Source: Kalmanozyma brasiliensis GHG001
Taxonomy: Eukaryota > Basidiomycota > Ustilaginomycetes > Ustilaginales
Assembly: GCF_000497045.1 (NCBI RefSeq)
Contig: NW_015961956.1
Span: forward strand, 62,001-126,000
Length of the DNA: 64,000 nucleotides
Reading direction: 5' to 3'
Shown here piece after piece: positions 10,517-17,477 of the stretch. Position 1 is the stretch's first letter. Each line of letters opens with the position of its first letter. The position numbers were made by a program, and so were the translations under genes. The notes beneath the pieces were generated by a model, which was given only the letters and a program-made list of their open reading frames with translations, was not told the DNA's origin and made no database searches.

Positions 10517-11301
10517 ATGTCGATTCAGGAAATCTCTGAGGACGTTCAGGACGTAAGTTCGGACGGCGGCTGTTAATCAGCAGACACGATCGAGTGACAC
10601 GATCTCGAGGTCTTGAGCGGAGCAGCTGACCTGTTCGATTGTTTTACATCTCGCCTCTTACACACCACATTGACAGCTTAACGTCCAGGACTTCGACTCC
10701 GACGATGCCGGAGCTGACGTTCACGCTTCCGACAAGGTCGCCTCGCGCGCCGAGCGCAAGTCCCGCAAGGCCCTCCAGGGTATCGGCCTCAAGAAGGTTG
10801 GCGGTATCACCCGTGTTACCATGCGCCGCCCCCGTGGTGTAAGTCTCCTACAATGCATCAAGCATCTCGCTCCGGCACTCACACTGACCTGAATCATTCT
10901 CAATCACCACTCAACTTCCGTTTGTGCAGCACCTCTACGTGATCGCCCAGCCCGAGGTCTACAAGTCGTCCCACTCGGACGTCTACATCGTTTTCGGTGA
11001 GGCCAAGGCCGAGGACATGTCGCAGCTCGCCCAGGCTCAGGCCGCCCAGCAGATGGCTCAGGCCGAGGCTCAGGAGCGCCTGCTCGCCGAGTCTCTCCAG
11101 AACCCTTCCGCCGGTGCCGGTGCCGAGAAGAAGGCCGAGGAAGAGGAGGAGGATGACGACTCGCCCATCGACGAGGAGGGCGTCGACGCCAAGGACATCG
11201 ACCTCGTCATGCAGCAGGTCAGCTGCTCCCGAAGGAAGGCCGTCAAGGCGCTCAAGGAGTCCAACGGCGATCTCATCAACGCCATCCTCGCCGCCAGCTA
11301 A
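10517..11301 (+). CDS. egd2: Nascent polypeptide-associated complex subunit alpha
   Basis: Three exons, 10517-10552, 10677-10838 and 10930-11301, give 189 aa. Both introns (124 and 91 bp) start GTAAGT and end CAG, and the reading phase is kept. The NAC domain is seen in SRKALQGIGLKKVGGITRVTMRR followed by YVIAQPEVYKSSHSDVYIVFGEAK. An acidic linker and a C-terminal UBA domain (residues about 150-189, ending SNGDLINAILAAS) complete the alpha subunit; the UBA domain separates it from NAC beta. NAC binds ribosomes at the exit tunnel and shields nascent chains from wrong targeting to the ER. Confidence 0.95.
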
Positions 11302-11636
11302 ACGCTATGTCTTCGACTTTCAATGCACAAAAGATCGTCGCTAGCAGACGGTGCTGCCGGTCCATCGCAGGATATCACAGTGTCGTGCTATCGAGCACCG
11401 CACCAAAATGAAAAGATTTCAAGCTTTGCTATTGCTGGTACATATGTGCGTCGAGCTCGAACATCCAGCCTCGGTGCTGCAATCCGGAGTTCGGGTGACT
11501 TCAACGTCGCCGTGATTTGAAGGCTGAGGCCATGGCAGTCTGAGCGAGAGATGGTGATCAGAATATTGTGTGTCTCAGATGGCTGCGACAGGAACACAAT
11601 GCCTTGTTCTCATCCAGCTGATGCTTACCTCGTAGG
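11302..11636. other. Convergent intergenic region
   Basis: 335 bp between the stop codons of egd2 and the first small paralog. It includes the likely 3' UTR intron of the paralog at 11540-11628. Nothing else was seen. Confidence 0.5.
11540..11628 (-). other. Predicted 3' UTR intron of paralog A
   Basis: Reading the minus strand, the stop TGA is followed after eight bases by a good donor (GAG|GTAAGC). An acceptor CTCGCTCAG lies 89 bp on, with a TCTGAT-like branch site before it. The neighbouring paralog has a donor at exactly the same distance from its stop. Not proven without transcript data. Confidence 0.55.
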
Positions 11637-12107
11637 TCAGTTGATCTCTTCCTCGACCACTTCTGGCTCCTCCTCCTCCTCAACTGGTACACTATAGTGC
11701 CGGTAGTGGCGGTAGACCGGTTTCGCTTTCTCGCGATAATACTGCTTGATCATGTGAAGCTCCGGGTTTGCTTTCTTGGCCATCCTGCAGATGCCCTCGA
11801 TCTTTCCGATCAGGGCGTCCATGGCTCCATATGCACTCCACACCTGATCGGCGTCGGCGTGGTCCCTCAAATCCTCCCAAAGGTCGAGACGGCGTTTGTA
11901 TTCAGCCTGCTCGAGGGTGTAGTCAAAGTACAGACCCATGAGTTCTTCGAGAATCTTGACGTGGGCTTCGTTCTTGCACTCGGGCACCTCCGTGTTGACT
12001 TCGGGCGCGACGATAGCGGCAGCAGTGCTGGCGGTAGCGTCTGCAGAGCTCGCGTTTTGCGAAGCAGCAGGCGTGTTGGCAGCGCCGTCGTTGTTGTTGG
12101 AAGACAT
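11637..12107 (-). CDS. Small acidic-tailed protein, paralog A (unknown function)
   Basis: 156 aa from ATG 12107; I do not recognise the family. The first ~40 residues are Ala/Ser/Asn-rich. A helical central region starts at VPECKNEAHVKILEELMGLY and runs to ICRMAKKANPELHMIKQYYR. The tail is Tyr/His and then Glu-rich. There is no signal peptide or membrane segment, so it is probably nuclear or cytosolic. The neighbour at 12674-13189 is a clear paralog: both share the ECKN.AH..IL..LM.LY opening, the IC..A..ANP.L.M.K segment and an acidic tail. The upstream in-frame extension to 12335 has no ATG advantage and reads like leader. Confidence refers to its being a gene. Confidence 0.7.
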   Translation of the reverse strand: MSSNNNDGAANTPAASQNASSADATASTAAAIVAPEVNTEVPECKNEAHVKILEELMGLYFDYTLEQAEYKRRLDLWEDLRDHADADQVWSAYGAMDALIGKIEGICRMAKKANPELHMIKQYYREKAKPVYRHYRHYSVPVEEEEEPEVVEEEIN

Positions 12108-12673
12108 CTTGGGATTCGCAGTTGGGTCTGAAGCGATGTAGAGATGTAAATGTAGTGAATAGGCGAGGAGCGGAGCTGACCTGTTGGTGCCACTCGAAGT
12201 GATGAAGGTGCTGGTTGAAGTGAGAGGCCAGAAGCTGAGTTGTGCCGCGCAACTTCTTTTTGTACGAGGAGCGGGCGATTGTGTCCCCACCGGCGAGAAA
12301 AAAAAGCTGAGTCGACATTCACGTGGTCCCACCACCGGCGAAGCTTCCTCAAGACTGGGCTGGCACCTCTCAGGCTGACCCGGCCAGATTCTGGCCTGCA
12401 GCTGTATCGTTCAGCGCCCTCACTGTCGTGCTTTCAGGCATCATATTCACATCAAACGGACTCAACCTACAATTTGCGTATTTGACGGTAAAGTGTACAT
12501 AACGTGGACGTCGCTGAGCAACTGCAGCTCGTTAATGAGGCACGCTTTGATTGAGCCGGCACCAGTTTGGCTTGGAGGCGACTTGTAGGAGAGCTGAAGC
12601 CCTTGAAAGAGAGGAAAGGGGTCAGCAAGCCGGCTGAGGTGCTGTACTATAGTAGCTGAGCTCACCTAAGGTC
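12108..12673. other. Spacer between the two tandem paralogs
   Basis: 566 bp holding the promoter of paralog A and the 3' UTR of paralog B, including a probable 3' UTR intron (12594-12665). The part just upstream of paralog A shows patchy similarity to that upstream of paralog B (both carry GAAGCGATGTAG and a nearby GCGGAG.TG motif), so the duplication included promoter sequence. Confidence 0.5.
12594..12665 (-). other. Predicted 3' UTR intron of paralog B
   Basis: On the minus strand the stop TAA is followed after eight bases by donor TAG|GTGAGC. About 40 bp on there is a textbook branch site (TTGCTGAC) with a long pyrimidine tract and acceptors CTTTCAAG (at 12602) or GCTTCAG (at 12594). All three splice signals are stronger than chance, and the donor position matches that of paralog A. 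Confidence 0.6.
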
Positions 12674-13189
12674 TTAGTCGGCCTCTTCGTCAATGGACTC
12701 TTCTTTGTCGGCAGGATCCTCTTCTTTAGCGGAGGCCTCATCGTCGGAGATCACGTCATCAGTCGACTCCCATTCGCCGCTGTGGTCCTCGTAGGAGTTG
12801 ACCTCTACATCGAAAAATTCCCTTTTTTTGCGGTTCCATACCGACTTGAACATCTTGAGATCCGGGTTGGCCTCTCTGGCCTCGTTGCAGATCGCTTTCA
12901 GCTCCAAATGGGTTTCTTTGAGGGAATTGAAGAGATGAAGCATATCATGCTTGTCAAGGCTGTACCGGTATTCGCACCATGCACGGAACACGTCCTTGGT
13001 TTGAAAGTGCTTCCTGCTGCTCTCCCGATACAAGTCCATGAGGTCCTGGAGGATCTCGGCGTGGGCTCTGTTCTTGCATTCTGCCACCTGCTTCCCAATG
13101 GTGGCGTCGGTAGCAATATCACCGGTGCCTGCGCTCTGCGAAGCAGCAGACGTGGCAGTAGCGCTGCTCACGTTGTTGTTATAAGGCAT
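12674..13189 (-). CDS. Small acidic-tailed protein, paralog B (unknown function)
   Basis: 171 aa from ATG 13189. A Ser/Ala/Thr-rich start is followed by the helical core from VAECKNRAHAEILQDLMDLY to ICNEAREANPDLKMFKSVWN, then a strongly acidic tail (Asp/Glu with Ser) of about 45 residues. It is the tandem paralog of the preceding gene, with the two cores alignable end to end without large gaps. No known domain, secretion signal or membrane segment was found. The Ser/Asp/Glu tail could be phosphorylated or bind basic proteins, but that is speculation. Divergent from the transporter gene, with a 321-bp shared upstream region. Confidence 0.75.
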   Translation of the reverse strand: MPYNNNVSSATATSAASQSAGTGDIATDATIGKQVAECKNRAHAEILQDLMDLYRESSRKHFQTKDVFRAWCEYRYSLDKHDMLHLFNSLKETHLELKAICNEAREANPDLKMFKSVWNRKKREFFDVEVNSYEDHSGEWESTDDVISDDEASAKEEDPADKEESIDEEAD

Positions 13190-13510
13190 CTTGAGCAGTT
13201 GGCTTTACGACGCGAAGCGATGTAGGAATTTGGCTGAGTGAGAATCGGAAGGGTGTGAAGCGGAGCGGAGTTGGGCTGCTTGCTTTTTCTACGCGAGCAC
13301 GCGATAGGGTCCCACCAAAAAATTCCAAAGTTCATCAAGGCTCAGTTGAAGCTCGTTATCTCTTCCTTTTCATCACCTTTCTGCATTGTCACATCCCCAC
13401 CGTTCTGCTGGCACAGCTCTCCAAGCCGGCTGAGTTGCGTTCCGCAGCTGCCTTGTTCAGCCCCACCATCCACAGGCTGCGTGACCGGCTGACAAGTCGT
13501 GCGAGTCACC
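13190..13510. other. Divergent promoter region paralog B / transporter
   Basis: 321 bp between divergent start codons. No other element was recognised beyond the short similarity with the region upstream of paralog A. Confidence 0.5.
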
Positions 13511-15310
13511 ATGGTCGACCTCGCCCAATCCGCCGGCGGTCCAACTGCGCCCGCCGACCCTCAGGCCCAACGCCGCCGCAAATCCTACATGCAAGGCCTT
13601 GTCCTCCTTCTCATTGTGGTCGTCCTCTGGACCGCCTCGAACTTCCTCACCAATGCCCTGCTCACCACTGGAGGTTACGACAAGCCGTTCTTCGTGACCT
13701 ACGCCAACACATCCAGCTTCGCACTCTATCTCATCCCCTACCTGGTGAGCGGTAAGCTGCGCAGGCGGTGGAGGGACGCATCATCCACCCAACAGTATGA
13801 ACGGCTGCCGCAGCAGGAGGAGGCAGGGCCAGCAGGGGAAGAGGTGGCGGATGACAAGGAGGAGCTGCCGAGATGGCTGAAGACCCTTGGTTTCGATGTA
13901 CCCACTGTGACGAGCGAGGGGGCAGAGCTGGTAGTGGCGACGGAGCCGGCGCCGGCGATCAAGCCGTTTGCCGTGCTCGCGCAGGAACAGCAGCAGCGTG
14001 GGCGAGGTGGAAGTCAAGCGTCGCACAGACCGATTCGACTCACACGGTCGGGCGCATCTCAAGGCCAGCAGGACGACTCTTCCACAGCTTCAACACCTCT
14101 ACTCGCACCAACACCGCCGGTCTCACGGCCAAGCTCACCAGTCCGCCCGTATCTCGTCTCTACAGCGGTCCCGCGTCCATCGTCGATCGATGGCAGAAGA
14201 CCGCGCACCTCGATCAGCATCGTCCGTCCAACCAACGACGCTTCCGCAGCAACAGCGATACCGATTGTGCAGGTCCCACTGCCGCCATTGACGCTCAGAC
14301 AGACAGCCGTCCTCGCGTCGCAGTTCACGCTCGTCTGGTTCGGCGCAAACTGGGCGATCAATGCGGGGCTGGGTCTGACATCCGTTGCGAGCGGAACGAC
14401 GATCGGCTCGGCGAGTGGGTTCTTCACCCTCGCCCTTGGTGCAGCATTGGGCGTGGACAGGTTCACCTTACCGCGTCTTGGCGCAGTGTGCATCTCTGCG
14501 CTCGGTGTTGCAGCCGTGACCTTCGCCGACCGGGACACGGCTACATCCACCATCACCCCACCCTCCTCCAGCGCCATCCTCGACGGGCTCTGGAGCCGAT
14601 CTCTCGAACCCTCCACTCCATCCTTCAGCACTTTCACCGGCAAGCCACCCAACGCGCCGCTGGGGGACCTCCTCGCCCTCCTCTCCGCCTTCCTCTACTC
14701 CCTTTACGTCATGCTGCTCAAAACGCGCATCGGCTCCGAAGACCGCATCTCGATGCCGCTCATGTTTGGCATTGTGGGCGCCATCAACGTTCTATGTCTC
14801 TGGCCCATTCTACCGCTGTTGCACTTCACGGGCGTGGAGCCGTTCGCACTTCCGCCCTCGCCGCGGATCTGGGCTGGAGTGGTGGTCAACATGTGCATCA
14901 CGTTCGTCAGCGATTTCATCTATCTGTTGGCGATGCTGAAGAGTTCGCCGTTGATCACGACGTTAGGGCTGTCGTTGACGATCCCGCTGGCGGTGGTGAT
15001 TGATGCGATGAAGGGAAGTCATACGGGTGGCACGGTGGCGGTCATTGGGTCGACGGCGGTGTTGAGCAGTTTTGGGTTTATTGGGTGGGACGATCATAGG
15101 GTGTTTCAGGAGGAGAAGAGGCGGGCGCTGGCTATTCAGCAGGTCGTGGTTGCTGCGGAGGAGAGAGGGAGAGGCGAGGCGGGACCGCGATCGCAGCTGC
15201 GAGAGGAGGTCGGCGCAGATGACAGGACAGTGAGGAGGGGGGATGGAAGAGACTCGTCAGCGGTATCATTGCGGTCCGCGTCGTCATTGACGTCCTCAGG
15301 CTCAACATAG
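13511..15310 (+). CDS. Drug/metabolite-superfamily transporter, SLC35F5/Thi74-like
   Basis: 599 aa; ATG 13511 has a strong context (CACCATGG). Two N-terminal membrane helices (about 28-50 and 58-80) match the SLC35F start, with LWTASNFLTN at the end of helix 1. A cytosolic insert of about 175 residues, rich in Ser, Pro and Arg, follows. Then come about eight further membrane helices carrying the EamA signature (VWFGANWAINAGLGLTSVAS, GTTIGSASGFFTLALGA). The C-terminal ~75 residues are charged and cytosolic. Relatives in yeast (YML018C, Thi74) sit in the vacuolar or other internal membranes; the substrate is unknown. Faces the F-box gene tail to tail. Confidence 0.8.
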   Translation: MVDLAQSAGGPTAPADPQAQRRRKSYMQGLVLLLIVVVLWTASNFLTNALLTTGGYDKPFFVTYANTSSFALYLIPYLVSGKLRRRWRDASSTQQYERLPQQEEAGPAGEEVADDKEELPRWLKTLGFDVPTVTSEGAELVVATEPAPAIKPFAVLAQEQQQRGRGGSQASHRPIRLTRSGASQGQQDDSSTASTPLLAPTPPVSRPSSPVRPYLVSTAVPRPSSIDGRRPRTSISIVRPTNDASAATAIPIVQVPLPPLTLRQTAVLASQFTLVWFGANWAINAGLGLTSVASGTTIGSASGFFTLALGAALGVDRFTLPRLGAVCISALGVAAVTFADRDTATSTITPPSSSAILDGLWSRSLEPSTPSFSTFTGKPPNAPLGDLLALLSAFLYSLYVMLLKTRIGSEDRISMPLMFGIVGAINVLCLWPILPLLHFTGVEPFALPPSPRIWAGVVVNMCITFVSDFIYLLAMLKSSPLITTLGLSLTIPLAVVIDAMKGSHTGGTVAVIGSTAVLSSFGFIGWDDHRVFQEEKRRALAIQQVVVAAEERGRGEAGPRSQLREEVGADDRTVRRGDGRDSSAVSLRSASSLTSSGST

Positions 15311-15577
15311 ATTTGGTCTGCATAGGAATGTGTCACTTGTATCAATTGCATTTCGTAGAAGCGTTCTTTGAGTGATGATCAGTCTGGACGAGACTTGTGA
15401 GCTGGTGTATGAGGTCTGGGTCGGTGTTTAAACATGCGCTGCGACGATTGCGGTCGTCAGTCGTTGATCTGGTCGGGCGTCATTTGCGCTTGATGCCGTT
15501 GAAAGGCAGAGCGGCTGCGTATGTTCCGAGAGACTCGAGAGCTGATCCAGCAGTTGTGTTTGACAACGGACCGAGCA

Positions 15578-17011
15578 TCAACGACGGAGCCAGGGCGGCG
15601 CCGGGAATAGGCCGAAGCCATAAGAAAGTTGACGGACCAGGCAAGTTGCGTAGGCATTGTTGCAAGAGTAAGGTACCGGGATCCATCGGACGCATGCGAG
15701 TGCCCTGCGCTTAACGAATGTTGCGTCACTGTGCGCAAAGCTACCTCGCTGAACGTCGTCAGGTGTTGCACCGTGATGTGCCGTGCACATGTCGCTGTGA
15801 CTCGTGTCGTTTGCCATTGAGCCCTCGGTCTGGGGTCGGAGGAGGTCGGGACCTGATGTGTAGCCATGGACCCTATCGCAATCGTCGCCGAGAGGGCAGC
15901 ACCTCGTGCAGCATTTGTGCCGACTGACCGACTTGATGACGTCGCTATGCTTGTGATACTCGACTTTTGAGTCTTGACAGCCTTGCAATACGACTCGAGC
16001 GGAGGTGGGATCCAGGCTGTTACCCGTCTTCACCGGGTGAAGTTTGAATGGAAGAGTCGCAAGACAGACACCAATGATCTGCTGAACGCCACGACGCTTG
16101 ATCGGGCACGGTTCATGCAACAGAAGGCTCTTGAGACCTGTCCTTGTTTGACCCGTAGAAAGCATGACACGAACGAAGTCCGCGAAGGCAGTGTGGGACA
16201 CTCCGATTGGATGGGTCAAAGTTACCTCTGTCAAGCTTGGCAGCTGCGACAGCACCTCAGCGGTTGCGACATCGACCACAAAGCCGTCCAGGTGCAACAT
16301 CGTCAGTTGTGATAGCCACGCTTCGTCGAGACGCACGTCTGTCACAAAGCTAGCGAAGCTCGGGTCAGGGAACAGTTCATCGTCATGAGGGTCCAACGAA
16401 TCGTCATCGGGGTGTCCTGTGAAGAGGCTGAGATGCTGGGGATTGAAGAGACGACACATGTCGATGACGTCCGCGTACATCCTCGCTGGAAAGGACAGCA
16501 TAACATTTTCGAGTCTGTAACGAATGGACAGCCGGGTTTCGAAGGCCACGCGGAAGGCTTTATAAACGCAAAGAAAGTTTAGGAATGCACCAGAAGAAAT
16601 ATCCGCACCGAGGAGATCGATCTCGCGTAAGTGTGCAGCGTGATTGGGATGGAGTTTGAGGGTGCTCCGCAGTTTGCCCATGTTGTCGCAGCCCTCCCAA
16701 GTGATGAGGCGAAAGACGTATGGAATGCCGAGATCAAGGAAACGATGAGATACGCAAAGGATGTTTCCAACCTCATTCGAAGGCCGGGGCCGGCGGACCC
16801 CTTTGTTTGCATCCTCGAGCGCCATACCGACGATGATCGATTGCAGCTCCGGTGGTAGGCGCATGAAGGGGAACGCGGTCCTATGTTTTCGCGTACCTCC
16901 CGCATCCTTTGATGCTCTGGAAGAGGATGCCTTCTCCCGCTTGGCTTTCTTGGCCATCGTTCCTTCTGCCTTTGCTTTTGTCTCGCCTTTGCTCTTCTTG
17001 TGTTTCGTCAT
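15578..17011 (-). CDS. F-box-like protein
   Basis: 477 aa. A Lys-rich basic N-terminus (residues 1-42) precedes an F-box-like motif (FPFMRLPPELQSIIVGMAL, then CVSHRFLDLGIPYVFRLITW). Downstream there is a leucine-rich segment with repeat-like phrases (LTMLHLDGFVVDVATAEVL, LPSLTEVTLTHPIG). F-box proteins connect substrates to the SCF ubiquitin ligase through Skp1. The last ~100 residues are Cys/His-rich and poorly structured; a 3' intron that would change them cannot be excluded. The target cannot be guessed. Confidence 0.6.
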   Translation of the reverse strand: MTKHKKSKGETKAKAEGTMAKKAKREKASSSRASKDAGGTRKHRTAFPFMRLPPELQSIIVGMALEDANKGVRRPRPSNEVGNILCVSHRFLDLGIPYVFRLITWEGCDNMGKLRSTLKLHPNHAAHLREIDLLGADISSGAFLNFLCVYKAFRVAFETRLSIRYRLENVMLSFPARMYADVIDMCRLFNPQHLSLFTGHPDDDSLDPHDDELFPDPSFASFVTDVRLDEAWLSQLTMLHLDGFVVDVATAEVLSQLPSLTEVTLTHPIGVSHTAFADFVRVMLSTGQTRTGLKSLLLHEPCPIKRRGVQQIIGVCLATLPFKLHPVKTGNSLDPTSARVVLQGCQDSKVEYHKHSDVIKSVSRHKCCTRCCPLGDDCDRVHGYTSGPDLLRPQTEGSMANDTSHSDMCTAHHGATPDDVQRGSFAHSDATFVKRRALACVRWIPVPYSCNNAYATCLVRQLSYGFGLFPAPPWLRR

Positions 17012-17477
17012 GTTCCTTCAAATGCCCGCGTATCACGCGAGTACAGCAAGGTGATAGGGAAGAAGGTGAAGACGATGGTATGGACGTAAGACGGGAGGGT
17101 GATGTTTTGTCCTCAAAGAGCGATTCTGCACTGTAAGCTTTGTAGACAACCCGCTCAGCCTTTCTGGAAGCTGCGCAGAGACGCCCACTCTTTCATATCA
17201 CACTTCATTTCGCCCTGCTCCTCTCTATGATCACATTCGTCGTCATCTGCCCGTTTGGGCGCGTCACATCCTCCTTTTTCCATGCTCACTCGTCTGCGAG
17301 GCCACAGGCAACGCCGTCCAATGCAAGACGTCGGTCCTAATCTTCTCACCCTCGCTCATCACCATCACACACGAGAGCAATCACGTCCAAGCAGAATACA
17401 TTCCCAAAGACGATTGTTCGACTACAGAGCTATCAGCTTCCGCAGCAAATTGATCTCTCACTCCTGCATCGCGGCTT
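17012..17477. other. Intergenic region between F-box gene and pmt2
   Basis: 466 bp between two minus-strand genes, holding the F-box promoter and the pmt2 3' UTR. No gene seen. Confidence 0.5.
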
